Below are positions 27,555-36,581 of a DNA stretch of 64,000 nucleotides, one piece after another (the first letter of the stretch is position 1; the number at the start of each line of letters is the position of its first letter). Source of the DNA: Pseudomonadota bacterium (GTDB lineage Bacteria > Pseudomonadota > Gammaproteobacteria > UBA1113). A model generated the notes under the pieces. It was not told where the DNA came from and searched no databases. It worked only from the letters and a program-made list of their open reading frames with translations. The DNA is taken from positions 1 through 64,000 of the forward strand of contig JAJXVU010000010.1 in NCBI GenBank assembly GCA_021781965.1, read 5' to 3'. Made by a program: the position numbers and the translations under genes.

Positions 27555-28165
27555 CTGGCACCGATACTGCTGTAGGTAAAACCACAATCAGTGTTTTGCT
27601 ATTAAAAAAACTAAATCGGCTTGGATATAAAACGTTTGCCATGAAACCACTCGCATCTGGCTGCATAATGGATGTTAATAATAATTTCATCAATGATGAT
27701 GCGCTCGCTTTGCAAGCAGCGGCTTCAATATTTAAACCTTATGCAATTGTTAATCCCATTGCTTTAACGAAACCTATTGCGCCACATTTGGCGGCAAAAG
27801 CAATGGGTAAAAGATTATCAGGTGCTTTATTAACGGAAACTATTACTGCTCATTTACAACCCGAAGCCGACATTAATCTTATAGAAGGTGTAGGAGGGTG
27901 GAGTGTTCCTTTAAATGAAAAAGAACTCTTTTCGGAAGTGATTGCTAGTTTAAAAATCCCGGTTATTCTAGTGGTGGCAATTAAATTAGGTTGCCTAAAT
28001 CATGCTATTTTAACATATCACAATATACTACAGATGAAAGTGCCTTTATTAGGCTGGGTTGCCAACTGTATAGAACCAGATACATTGGCTAGTAGTGAAA
28101 ACATCGCCACCTTAAAACAATGGATTCATGCACCTTGCTTAGGCATAGTGCCTTTTAGAACTTAG
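27533..28165 (+). CDS. bioD: Dethiobiotin synthetase
   Basis: ATP-dependent ureido ring closure of DAPA. The Walker A motif GTDTAVGKTT lies at the N-terminus, with the K of AMKPLASGC and EGVGGWSVPL conserved. The GTG at 27533 (VSKTIFITGTDT) is the best start, preceded by ATAGGATT and overlapping bioC by 22 bp. 210 aa. Last gene of the operon. Confidence 0.93.
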   Translation: MSKTIFITGTDTAVGKTTISVLLLKKLNRLGYKTFAMKPLASGCIMDVNNNFINDDALALQAAASIFKPYAIVNPIALTKPIAPHLAAKAMGKRLSGALLTETITAHLQPEADINLIEGVGGWSVPLNEKELFSEVIASLKIPVILVVAIKLGCLNHAILTYHNILQMKVPLLGWVANCIEPDTLASSENIATLKQWIHAPCLGIVPFRT

Positions 28166-28180
28166 CCAAATAGCGAGAAT

Positions 28181-29152
28181 TTATCCCTTCTTCAACGTCG
28201 TATCTCCAGATGAAAAGCTCTGTACGCTGCCGTCGGTCATTTTTAAGCATAAATGGCCGTGTGCGTCTATGCCATGGCCTATGCCACTATGTTCTTGATT
28301 GCCTGAAATCAGCGTGACGGGTTGCTTGTACAAAACATCGCGTTGTTGCCATTCTTCTATGAAGGTGTTTAGGCCAGAGCTAGAAAAGCGATCTAAATAC
28401 AATAAAATTTGGCGAATCAGCTCTGCGCAAACTGCATTGCGATCTACATAAGTGCCACTTAATTGTTGCAGCGATGACCAAGCCTGCGTTATTTTGTCAA
28501 CATCTGTTACTTGCATGTTTACATTGATACCTATGCCTATAATAGCTTGACAAAAACCATTAGACTCAGCCTGGATTTCTATCAAGATACCCGCTATTTT
28601 TTGACTGGCAATAACCATATCATTGGGCCATTTGATTCCTATTTTTTCTTTAGTACCAATAACAGTTTCGATGGTATGACAGAGCGCTAGACCGACGACT
28701 AAACTTAATCCAGATAATTCACTGATGTCTTTTTGAAAAGGATAGAGTAACGATAAATAAATATTTTGGCCAAAAGGAGAATGCCATTGTCTGTTTAAAC
28801 GACCTCGCCCTAGACTTTGCATTTCGGCGATACAGACTTGAATATCTTTATTTTTCTGCATATATTTTTTAAGATATTGAGTAGACTCTACTTTTTCGAA
28901 AACTTCAATTTGAACTGCTTCATTAACCAATAGGCCCGTTATCTTTTGCGGATCCAATAAAATAAGTGGTGCATCTAAACGGTAGCCTTTGCCCTTAACG
29001 GAAGTTAACGGTATATTGTATTGTTCTAACTTTTTGATGAGTTTCCATACGCCTGCGCGTGTCATCTGTAGGGCTGTGCCTATAGAAGTTCCATCGTGGT
29101 ATTCACCATCGTTTAATAAAGCAGTGAGTTTGAGCAGGGTATCATTCATCAT
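28181..29152 (-). CDS. birA: Biotin-protein ligase / biotin operon repressor
   Basis: 323 aa with an N-terminal winged helix (about residues 5-65, DGTSIGTALQMTRAGVWKLIKKL) and a catalytic domain with the biotinyl-AMP loop GRGRLNRQWHSP and KWPNDMV. The DNA-binding domain means it can act as a repressor as well as biotinylating AccB. Convergent with bioD. Its ATG overlaps the map stop (TAATG), so it is coupled to map. Confidence 0.95.
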   Translation of the reverse strand: MMNDTLLKLTALLNDGEYHDGTSIGTALQMTRAGVWKLIKKLEQYNIPLTSVKGKGYRLDAPLILLDPQKITGLLVNEAVQIEVFEKVESTQYLKKYMQKNKDIQVCIAEMQSLGRGRLNRQWHSPFGQNIYLSLLYPFQKDISELSGLSLVVGLALCHTIETVIGTKEKIGIKWPNDMVIASQKIAGILIEIQAESNGFCQAIIGIGINVNMQVTDVDKITQAWSSLQQLSGTYVDRNAVCAELIRQILLYLDRFSSSGLNTFIEEWQQRDVLYKQPVTLISGNQEHSGIGHGIDAHGHLCLKMTDGSVQSFSSGDTTLKKG

Positions 29153-29922
29153 TAAAGTATGGGCTCTTCGCTGCGTCGGGTCAATACTTCATGGCCGTCT
29201 TTGGTGACTAGAACAATGTGTTCCCATTGAGCCGATAGGCTGTGATCTTTAGTCACTACGGTCCAATCATCGCTTAACAGTTTAACGCCTGCTTTGCCCG
29301 CATTGATCATGGGTTCTATAGTAAAGGTCATGCCTTCTTGTAATACCATGCCTTGACCGGCAACACCGTAGTGTAAAATTTGCGGATCTTCATGCATATT
29401 TTGTCCGATGCCGTGACCACAATATTCACGTACCACCGTGAAACGATTGGCATTGGCATGCTGCTGAATGGCAGCACCTATATCCCCTATAGTGCATCCC
29501 GGTTTAACGACGGCGATGCCGCGATAGAGGCATTCTTGGGTCACACGCACCAAACGCTCTGCCAAGACACTGACTTTGCCGATTAAAAACATTTTGCTGG
29601 TATCACCATGATAACCGTCTTTTAACACGGTAATGTCTATATTGAGGATATCACCACTTTTTAGGACGCGATCGCTGGGAATTCCATGACATACAACATG
29701 ATTAATTGATGTGCACATGGATTTTGGGAAGCCATTATAGCCTAGAGAAGAGGGGAAAGCCTGTTGTTCATTGACGATATAATCGTGACAAATTTGATTA
29801 AGCTCATCCGTGGTCACCCCGGGTTTAACATAAGGGGTTATCATTTCTAGTGCTTCGGCGGCCAAACGTGCCGAAACACGCATTTTTTCAATTGCTTCAG
29901 GCGTTTTAATTAGAGTGTTCAT
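29152..29922 (-). CDS. map: Methionine aminopeptidase type I
   Basis: Removes N-terminal Met from new proteins. The metal ligands D (IDITVLKDGYHGDTSKMF), H (YCGHGIGQNMHEDP), E (TIEPMIN) and E (QWEHIVLV) are in place. 256 aa. Divergent from rpsB as in most gammaproteobacteria. Confidence 0.96.
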   Translation of the reverse strand: MNTLIKTPEAIEKMRVSARLAAEALEMITPYVKPGVTTDELNQICHDYIVNEQQAFPSSLGYNGFPKSMCTSINHVVCHGIPSDRVLKSGDILNIDITVLKDGYHGDTSKMFLIGKVSVLAERLVRVTQECLYRGIAVVKPGCTIGDIGAAIQQHANANRFTVVREYCGHGIGQNMHEDPQILHYGVAGQGMVLQEGMTFTIEPMINAGKAGVKLLSDDWTVVTKDHSLSAQWEHIVLVTKDGHEVLTRRSEEPIL

Positions 29923-29933
29923 TCTTTACCCAG

Positions 29934-29962
29934 TTGAGTTTAATTATACAGTATGATATAAA
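29934..29962 (+). promoter_or_regulatory. Promoter of the rpsB-tsf operon
   Basis: -35 TTGAGT (29934-29939), a 17-bp spacer and -10 TATAAA (29957-29962). It gives an untranslated leader of about 255 nt before rpsB. Confidence 0.65.
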
Positions 29963-30226
29963 GTCCTGCCGAAACATGCAAATCGGTAAAATTCACACAC
30001 GCACCATAACGTACAGCAGGGTGCCTTGCTCTGCGCTGAAAAGCGTAAAGCAGTGTTCACAGCATTTGGCTTTTAGGCGAGGCGACGAACTCTCGAGCAC
30101 CAGGAGTGTAGTACTCTACATGACTGGCGCGAGATGAGTGAAGTCAGCGAAGCATAAAAGTCAAAGACGAAAAACACAAGGTTTGTTGTGCGGGTGCGTG
30201 GAGGCTAAACCCTGAGGAGAAATGTA
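29963..30226 (+). promoter_or_regulatory. rpsB mRNA leader, probably structured and autoregulatory
   Basis: The leader carries CACGCACC (29998-30005) and its complement GGTGCGTG (30193-30200) next to the RBS, plus CAGCAGG...CTGCGCTG hairpin potential near 30014. Ribosomal protein S2 is known to repress its own operon through the rpsB leader in E. coli; this leader may do the same. Repeat A copy 4 sits between the two pairing segments. Confidence 0.5.
30065..30165. repeat. Palindromic repeat family A, copy 4 (diverged, ~101 bp)
   Basis: The core CTCGAGCACCAGGAGTGTAG...CTGGCGCGAGATG is almost identical to copy 3, but the outer TATACTC ends are lost. Ends here are TTTGGCTTTTAGGC and the complement of TTTGACTTTTATGC. 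It lies inside the rpsB leader. Confidence 0.8.
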
Positions 30227-31003
30227 ATGATCAACATGAAAGATATGTTAGCTGCTGGCGTCCATTATGGTCACCAAAAACGCTATTGGAACCCTAAAAT
30301 GGAAGCCTATATTTATGGCGTACATAATAAGGTTCATATTATTAACCTAGAAAAAACATTGCCATTGTTTAACGATGCTTTGAACTTTATCTCATCTAAA
30401 GTCAGCAACCGCGGCAAAATTTTATTTGTAGGTACTAAATATTCCGCACAAGCCGCTATTAAAGAAGAAGCTACACGCTGTGGTATGCCCTATGTGGATT
30501 ATCGCTGGTTAGGCGGTATGCTCACCAACTATAAAACCATGCGACAACTGATTAAACGTTATCGTGAATTGGAAAAGATGAAGCAAGACGGTTCTTTCGA
30601 ATATTTCACCAAGAAAGAAGCACTGCAATTCCAACGCGAAATGGATAAATTGGAACGTGGTATAGGCGGTATTAAAGATATGGGTGGTTTACCCGATGCG
30701 CTGTTTGTCATCGACGTAGGCAATGAAAAAATTGCTATTACCGAAGCGCAACGCTTAGGCATTCCAGTCATAGGTGTGGTTGATACCAACCATTCCCCAG
30801 ATGGCATAGATTATGTTATTCCAGGCAATGACGATGCTAGTCGCGCCATTCGCTTTTATACTAAAACGGTTGCAGATGTCATCTTAGAAGCTAAAGCAGT
30901 TTCTACACCTTCTATAGTAGCCGCAGTGAATGATAAAGTAGTAGCAGATGTGGTAGTAGAACCATTGCCAACAGCTACAAACGATAAAGAGGGGGCACAA
31001 TAA
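30227..31003 (+). CDS. rpsB: 30S ribosomal protein S2
   Basis: 258 aa with the S2 signatures [20 protein letters not shown] and [33 protein letters not shown]. The strong RBS GAGGAG precedes the ATG. It is followed after 2 nt by tsf, the usual pair. Confidence 0.98.
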   Translation: MINMKDMLAAGVHYGHQKRYWNPKMEAYIYGVHNKVHIINLEKTLPLFNDALNFISSKVSNRGKILFVGTKYSAQAAIKEEATRCGMPYVDYRWLGGMLTNYKTMRQLIKRYRELEKMKQDGSFEYFTKKEALQFQREMDKLERGIGGIKDMGGLPDALFVIDVGNEKIAITEAQRLGIPVIGVVDTNHSPDGIDYVIPGNDDASRAIRFYTKTVADVILEAKAVSTPSIVAAVNDKVVADVVVEPLPTATNDKEGAQ

Positions 31004-31005
31004 AG

Positions 31006-31887
31006 ATGGAAATAACCGCAAGTTTAGTCAAAGAATTACGGGAGCGCACTGGCGCTGCCATGATGGATTGCAAAAATGTATTAAAAGAAACAGCCGGCGA
31101 TATAGAAGCGGCTATTCAGCTATTACGTGAAAAAGGCGCCATTAAAGCCGCTAAAAAAGGCGATCGCATTGCTGCAGAAGGCTTGGTTGCTTTTGCTGTG
31201 AGTGCTGATCATCGTAAAGCAGTGTTGGTTGAAGTCAATTGTGAAACTGATTTTGTGGCCCGTGCTGAAGATTTTATCCAATTTACGCAAAAAGTGGCGC
31301 AGTTGGCACTGCAAAACAATGCACATGATAGTAAGCAATTGAATGACATTATATTTGATGCTGCTGAAAATCTAAGCGTAGAAGCAAAACGACAAGCGTT
31401 AATTGCAAAGCTAGGCGAAAATATCAATATTCGTCGCATCGCTTTGGTGACTAGCCACGGTTTGATCGGTGCTTATAATCACGGTAACCGCATTGGAGTA
31501 TTAGTGGCGCTGAAAAGTGGCGAGATGTCCTTAGCTAAAGATTTGGCGATGCACGTAGCTGCCTTACAGCCTTTAGTGGTATCTCCTGAACAAATTTCAG
31601 CGGAACTTATCGAAAAAGAACGTGAAATTTACACTGTACAAGCGGCCGAAAGCGGTAAACCTGCAGACATCGTTGCCAAGATGGTCGATGGACGCATTAA
31701 AAAGTACTTAGATGAAGTCAGTCTCTTAGGACAACCTTTCGTTAAAGATCAAAATGTGCAAGTACACAAAGTACTAGCTGCTCAGAAAGCCGAAGTGGAA
31801 AACTTTGTGCGTTTTGAAGTCGGTGAAGGCGTAGAAAAACAAGTGGTGGATTTTGCTAGTGAAGTGATGGCGCAGGTTAAGGGGTAG
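31006..31887 (+). CDS. tsf: Elongation factor Ts
   Basis: Nucleotide exchange factor for EF-Tu. The N-terminal UBA-like domain with RTGAAMMDCKNVLKE and the core VEVNCETDFVAR motif are clear. 293 aa, normal. Directly behind rpsB. Confidence 0.98.
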   Translation: MEITASLVKELRERTGAAMMDCKNVLKETAGDIEAAIQLLREKGAIKAAKKGDRIAAEGLVAFAVSADHRKAVLVEVNCETDFVARAEDFIQFTQKVAQLALQNNAHDSKQLNDIIFDAAENLSVEAKRQALIAKLGENINIRRIALVTSHGLIGAYNHGNRIGVLVALKSGEMSLAKDLAMHVAALQPLVVSPEQISAELIEKEREIYTVQAAESGKPADIVAKMVDGRIKKYLDEVSLLGQPFVKDQNVQVHKVLAAQKAEVENFVRFEVGEGVEKQVVDFASEVMAQVKG

Positions 31888-31897
31888 TATCCCATAA

Positions 31898-31956
31898 CCG
31901 AGCCGCGATCGTTAGGGTAGTATACTGTTACCGAGCCCGCGACCATTAGAGAGCGG
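31898..31956. repeat. Hairpin repeat family B, two tandem half units
   Basis: CCGAGCCGCGATCGTTAGGG (31898-31917) and CCGAGCCCGCGACCATTAGAGAGCGG (31931-31956) are direct copies of one arm of family B between tsf and pyrH. Both have drifted from the consensus CCGAGCCGCGACCGTCAGGGAGCGG. No hairpin partner arm is present. Confidence 0.7.
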
Positions 31957-31974
31957 ATTAAAATAGGAGTCATT

Positions 31975-32727
31975 ATGTTTGGCAATCGTGAAAAACCTAA
32001 ATATAGCCGTATCATGTTAAAAATGAGCGGCGAAGTATTGATGGGACATTCTCAGTTTGGAATTGATCCCGTGGTTTTAGATCGTATTGCCAGCGAAGTC
32101 ACTGAAATTGCCAACTTAGGCGTAGAAGTGGGCTTGGTAGTAGGTGGTGGTAATCTATTCCGTGGTGAGGCTTTGGCTAAAGTAGGCCTAGGACGAGTCA
32201 CGGGCGATCACATGGGTATGTTAGCCACCACCATGAACGCATTGGCGTTACTTGATGCTATGGAACGCGCGGGTGCAGAAACCCGTGTGATGTCTGCCAT
32301 TACCATGACCGGCTTAGTTGATCCTATGGATATACGCAAAGCAGATTACCATCTGCGCCATGATACCGTCGTTATTTTTTGTGGCGGTACAGGCAATCCT
32401 TTCTTTACCACCGATTCAGCAGCGAGTTTGCGCGGTATAGAAATTGGTGCTGATGTTTTACTCAAAGGAACCAAGGTCGATGGTGTTTATACCGACGATC
32501 CGGCGTTAGTGCCCACCGCAAAACGGTATAGCAAACTGAATTACCGTGAAGTTATCGAAAAAGATTTACGCGTTATGGATACGACCGCTATTTGCATGTG
32601 TAGAGATCATCAATTACCGATCATTGTCTTTAATATCAATAAGCCACATGCTTTAAGAAACGTTATGTTGGGCTTAGATGAAGGCACTTTAATTGATGCC
32701 ACAGAATCTACTTTGGCTACTTCTTAA
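31975..32727 (+). CDS. pyrH: UMP kinase
   Basis: Amino-acid-kinase family, UMP to UDP. Motifs [21 protein letters not shown] and [14 protein letters not shown] are conserved. 250 aa. TAGGAG lies upstream of the ATG. First of pyrH-frr-uppS-cdsA. Confidence 0.97.
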   Translation: MFGNREKPKYSRIMLKMSGEVLMGHSQFGIDPVVLDRIASEVTEIANLGVEVGLVVGGGNLFRGEALAKVGLGRVTGDHMGMLATTMNALALLDAMERAGAETRVMSAITMTGLVDPMDIRKADYHLRHDTVVIFCGGTGNPFFTTDSAASLRGIEIGADVLLKGTKVDGVYTDDPALVPTAKRYSKLNYREVIEKDLRVMDTTAICMCRDHQLPIIVFNINKPHALRNVMLGLDEGTLIDATESTLATS

Positions 32728-32748
32728 TTTTTTGCATAAGGAACAGTT

Positions 32749-33306
32749 ATGTTAGATACTATTTATACCGATGCTACTACGCGCATGAAAAAATGCATAG
32801 AAAACTTGCATGCCACTTTGTTGAAAGTACGCACGGGGCGTGCGCATCCTAGTTTATTAGATTCCGTTAAGGTTCCTTATTACGGTACGGATACCCCTTT
32901 AAATCAAGTGGCTAATGTCACGTTGGCTGATTCTCGTACCATTAGCGTGGCGCCGTTTGAAAAGAATCTAATAGCGGCAGTCGAAAAAGCTATTTTAACT
33001 TCAGACTTGGGTTTAAATCCCGTTACGGTGGGCAGCATTATACGCGTACCTTTGCCTCCTTTAAGCGAAGAACGCCGTAAAGAATTGATTCGTCATGTCA
33101 AACTGGAAGCTGAAAACAGCAAAGTTGCCGTGCGTAACGTGCGTAGGGATGCCAATGCGCAATTGAAGGATTGCTTAAAGGATAAAAGCATCAGTGAAGA
33201 TGATGAACGTCAAGGCCAGGATAAAATTCAAAAACTAACCGATAAATACATAGAAGAAATTGATAAAATCTTTGCGCATAAGGAAGCCGAGCTGCTTGAG
33301 GTATAA
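32749..33306 (+). CDS. frr: Ribosome recycling factor
   Basis: 185 aa, the usual length. KVRTGRAHPSLLD, FEKNLIAAVEKAI and IRVPLPPLSEERRKEL are RRF signatures. It splits post-termination ribosomes with EF-G. In E. coli dxr follows; here uppS follows after 100 bp. Confidence 0.97.
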   Translation: MLDTIYTDATTRMKKCIENLHATLLKVRTGRAHPSLLDSVKVPYYGTDTPLNQVANVTLADSRTISVAPFEKNLIAAVEKAILTSDLGLNPVTVGSIIRVPLPPLSEERRKELIRHVKLEAENSKVAVRNVRRDANAQLKDCLKDKSISEDDERQGQDKIQKLTDKYIEEIDKIFAHKEAELLEV

Positions 33307-33406
33307 GCAGTGGACGGTAACTATTATTCTTCCATCTACAAGTGCCGCAAAGCACAGATTGGGATGCAGGTTGCCCGTAATTTTGAGGTGAAAAAGCGGA
33401 GTTTAT

Positions 33407-34252
33407 ATGGGCATAAATGAGCCTTTTGCTAATAAACCTGGGTTGTATCAAGATGCGCCCAAGATGGGCCTTTGTCGGGAAGTACCAAAGCATATTGCGA
33501 TAGTGATGGATGGCAACGGCCGTTGGTCCAAGGCGCTGGCTAAGCCGCGACACTTTGGTCATAAGACCGGTTTAGAAACCCTTAAGAAAATCATCGAAGC
33601 AACAGCCAAACGAGGCGTTTCTTATTTAACGGTATTTGCTTTTGGCATGGAAAATTGGCTACGTCCTAGTGTAGAAGTTAATTATCTTATGAATCTATTT
33701 TTAACGGCCCTGCGTCGCGACATAGGCCGATTGCACGAGAATGGTATACGAGTACAATTTATAGGCGATAGACTACAAGTTCATAGCGACCTCATACACA
33801 GCATGCAAGAAGCTGAATCTCTAACACAAGATAATACCGGTATGACTTTGATAGTCGCTTTTAATTACAGTGGGCGTTGGGATATAGGGCAAGCTTGTCA
33901 AAACTTATCAGAAAAAGTAGCTGCCAAGCAATTAAATGCCGCTGATATAAACGAAGAACTCATTAGTCAGCATTTATCTACGGCTGCCTGGCCCGATCCA
34001 GACTTATTTATACGCACCAGTGGTGAGCAACGGCTGAGTAACTTCTTATTATGGCAATTAAGCTATGCCGAACTTTATTTTACCAATAAACATTGGCCTG
34101 AATTTGATGAAGCAGAATTAGATAAGGCCATTGCATTTTATGTTTCAAGGGAGCGACGTTTTGGTAAGATCAGCGAACAACTCATTACACCGAGCTGCGG
34201 CCGTCAGGTTACACCGAGCGGAGCGGAAAAGGAGAATACTTGGGATGCTTAG
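33407..34252 (+). CDS. uppS: Undecaprenyl diphosphate synthase
   Basis: Cis-prenyltransferase making the lipid carrier for peptidoglycan. HIAIVMDGNGRWSKA holds the catalytic Asp, and DLFIRTSGEQRLSNFLLWQLSYAELYF is conserved. About 20 C-terminal residues (TPSCGRQVTPSGAEKE) are encoded by an inserted family B repeat. The stop overlaps cdsA by 8 bp. 281 aa, longer than E. coli (253) at both ends. Confidence 0.95.
   Translation: MGINEPFANKPGLYQDAPKMGLCREVPKHIAIVMDGNGRWSKALAKPRHFGHKTGLETLKKIIEATAKRGVSYLTVFAFGMENWLRPSVEVNYLMNLFLTALRRDIGRLHENGIRVQFIGDRLQVHSDLIHSMQEAESLTQDNTGMTLIVAFNYSGRWDIGQACQNLSEKVAAKQLNAADINEELISQHLSTAAWPDPDLFIRTSGEQRLSNFLLWQLSYAELYFTNKHWPEFDEAELDKAIAFYVSRERRFGKISEQLITPSCGRQVTPSGAEKENTWDA
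34190..34226. repeat. Family B repeat remnant inside the uppS reading frame
   Basis: CCGAGCTGCGGCCGTCAGG followed by a partial second unit (CCGAGCGGAGCGG) lies in frame in the last codons of uppS and just ahead of the cdsA RBS (AAGGAG). Confidence 0.6.
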
Positions 34253-35039
34253 ACAACGTTTATTAACCGCGGCAATACTCATCCCGCTGGTTCTAGCCGC
34301 AATTTACTTTTTACCATTGTTCTATTTTTTTCTAATAGGCTGCGGCATTGTTGCCTTAGCCGCTTGGGAATGGTGTTTGCTAGCCGATTTTAAAAGCACA
34401 AAAATTAAAATAGCCTATGTCGTATTAACCTTATTATTGTGTGCTGTGTCGTGGGATTTACCCTTTGAATTATTTACCTTAGGTGGTGCGCTGTTGTGGA
34501 TAGCCTTTATCATTGCATTGTATCGTTATCCTAAGGGCTGTGTTTTTTGGCAACGACAGCCATTGCTTAGAGGTATTTCGGGGCTGTTTGCTTTCATTGC
34601 TTTTTTAGCAAGTCTGATGCTATTAAAAGAAGCAACCCCTATTTTAATCTTCCTGCTATTGGCTATAGTATGGATAATGGATTCAGCAGCCTATTTTGCA
34701 GGTCGTTTGTGGGGCAAAAGACCTTTGGCGCCACAGATTAGCCCAAAAAAAACCATAGAGGGATTGTTAGGAGCATTATTGGTGGTCATGGTGTTATCTT
34801 TACCATTAGTTTTATGGGTTAATCCTTATAAACAAGCGCCTTGGGCATGGCTTTTATTAATTTTAATTACCGCCGTGGTGTCTGTATTGGGCGACTTAGT
34901 GGAAAGCATGGCAAAACGTATTTATACCGTTAAGGATAGTGGTCATTTATTACCCGGGCATGGCGGTATTTTGGATCGCATAGACAGTTTGTTGGCCGCG
35001 ACCGTTTGTTTTGCATTAGGGCAGATGTTAGTGTCATAA
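34245..35039 (+). CDS. cdsA: Phosphatidate cytidylyltransferase
   Basis: Makes CDP-diacylglycerol in the inner membrane. 264 aa with about eight TM helices and the C-terminal signature KDSGHLLPGHGGILDRIDSL. The ATG at 34245 (MLRQRLLTA) is chosen because it matches the family start and has AAGGAG upstream; earlier in-frame starts would read out of the uppS region. Confidence 0.95.
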   Translation: MLRQRLLTAAILIPLVLAAIYFLPLFYFFLIGCGIVALAAWEWCLLADFKSTKIKIAYVVLTLLLCAVSWDLPFELFTLGGALLWIAFIIALYRYPKGCVFWQRQPLLRGISGLFAFIAFLASLMLLKEATPILIFLLLAIVWIMDSAAYFAGRLWGKRPLAPQISPKKTIEGLLGALLVVMVLSLPLVLWVNPYKQAPWAWLLLILITAVVSVLGDLVESMAKRIYTVKDSGHLLPGHGGILDRIDSLLAATVCFALGQMLVS

Positions 35040-35042
35040 TCT

Positions 35043-35108
35043 CCGAGCCGCGACCGAAAGGGCGCGGATGTTTGAAAAAACTGCTCCCTCATGGTCGCAG
35101 CTCAGAGA
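35043..35108. repeat. Family B hairpin repeat between cdsA and rseP
   Basis: The left arm CCGAGCCGCGACCGAAAGGGCGCGG and a right arm ending GGTCGCAGCTCAG can pair imperfectly. It occupies the position where some relatives carry dxr. Confidence 0.7.
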
Positions 35109-35152
35109 TTTGCTCCGTATGAAAGTTTTATACAAGAACAGGAGAAAAGGAA

Positions 35153-36514
35153 TTGTCAGTTATAATCTCAATCCTACTATTTCTAGTCTCTATTTCTATT
35201 TTAGTCGCAGTACACGAATGGGGACATTTTATTGTTGCGCGTTGTTGTGGGGTTAAAACACTACGTTTTTCTATAGGCTTTGGCAAAGTGATTTGGCGTA
35301 AAGTAACGCGCAGTGGTTTAGAAATCGCTATATCGGTAATCCCTTTGGGCGGTTACGTTAAATTCTTAGATGAAAACGAAGGCAACGTAACTTTAGCAGA
35401 TCGTCGTTTTGCTTTTAATAGACAATCGGTATTTAAGCGCATTGCTATAGTCTTAGCGGGGCCTTTATTTAATTTTTTATTTGCTATTGCTGTCTTTTGG
35501 CTTATGTTACTCATCGGCATTCATCAAGTCAAACCCATCATTGGCGAAGTGGTTCCCCATAGTTTAGCTGCTAAAGCAGGCTTTTTACCCATGCAACGTA
35601 TCATTGCCATTAACGACGACAAAGTTGCTTCTTGGCAAGATATACGTCTTGCTTTATATGGCAAACTAGCCGAAGACAAACCGATATTAGTATGGGTAAG
35701 CGGTCCTGATGATGCCGCCACACATTCCATCATGGTCAATGTATCGGGAATACGGCTAGATGAAAATAATGTCGATATCTTAGAAGATTTTGGCGTCTTT
35801 CCCTTTGCTTTAGATGTGCCCGCTATAGTTGATCAAGTCGAACCTCAAAGTCCAGCCGCAGCAGTAGGCCTACGACACGGTGATAAAATTGTCAGCGTCA
35901 ATGGCCTGCAGATCAACAATTGGCAACAATTATTAGAGCATATCACCGATTTAGGTGGCCAAACGATTAGCTTAACTATTTTGCGTAATGGTGTGGACGA
36001 ATCGCTGCGTGTGACATTGGGGAAACGTATTGATCACCAAGGGGAGGAACGCGGTTATTTAGGTGTTAGGGCCAAGCCATTGCCTATACCTAAAAATTTA
36101 TTGGTCGTTAAAAGATATGGACCATTAACGGCTATTCCTATGGCGTGGAATGAAACTTGGCGCATGACCAGCCTATCGGTTAATTTAATGCATAAAATGA
36201 TCACAGGCAAAATAGGTTTGAGTGGTATAGCGGGCCCTATAGGCATTGCGGAAGGGGCGGGTATAGTTGCTTACTCTGGTTTAGCTGCGTATTTAGGTTT
36301 TTTAGCTTTAATTAGTATAGGATTGGGAATTGTAAATATATTACCCATTCCAGTATTGGATGGCGGATATTTGCTCTATTTCTTACTAGAAATAGTTCGT
36401 GGTAAGCCATTATCAGACAGAGCGCAATTAATTGGCATAAAAATAGGCTTTTCAATTCTAGTTGCCCTGTTGCTGTTAGCCTCTTATAACGATATCATGC
36501 GTCTTTTACAGTGA
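35153..36514 (+). CDS. rseP: Site-2 intramembrane zinc metalloprotease
   Basis: Inner membrane protease of the envelope stress response (cleaves RseA in E. coli). The zinc motif VHEWGH is in the first helix, two PDZ domains follow (about 115-310), and NILPIPVLDGG lies in the C-terminal TM region. 453 aa. The TTG start at 35153 is supported by AGGAGAAAAGGA directly upstream. Confidence 0.95.
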   Translation: MSVIISILLFLVSISILVAVHEWGHFIVARCCGVKTLRFSIGFGKVIWRKVTRSGLEIAISVIPLGGYVKFLDENEGNVTLADRRFAFNRQSVFKRIAIVLAGPLFNFLFAIAVFWLMLLIGIHQVKPIIGEVVPHSLAAKAGFLPMQRIIAINDDKVASWQDIRLALYGKLAEDKPILVWVSGPDDAATHSIMVNVSGIRLDENNVDILEDFGVFPFALDVPAIVDQVEPQSPAAAVGLRHGDKIVSVNGLQINNWQQLLEHITDLGGQTISLTILRNGVDESLRVTLGKRIDHQGEERGYLGVRAKPLPIPKNLLVVKRYGPLTAIPMAWNETWRMTSLSVNLMHKMITGKIGLSGIAGPIGIAEGAGIVAYSGLAAYLGFLALISIGLGIVNILPIPVLDGGYLLYFLLEIVRGKPLSDRAQLIGIKIGFSILVALLLLASYNDIMRLLQ

Positions 36515-36581
36515 TGCGCTAGATTACTCAATTTTAGAACAAATTGTAGCGTGACTGAATGCTAAGATATAAAGGATAATT

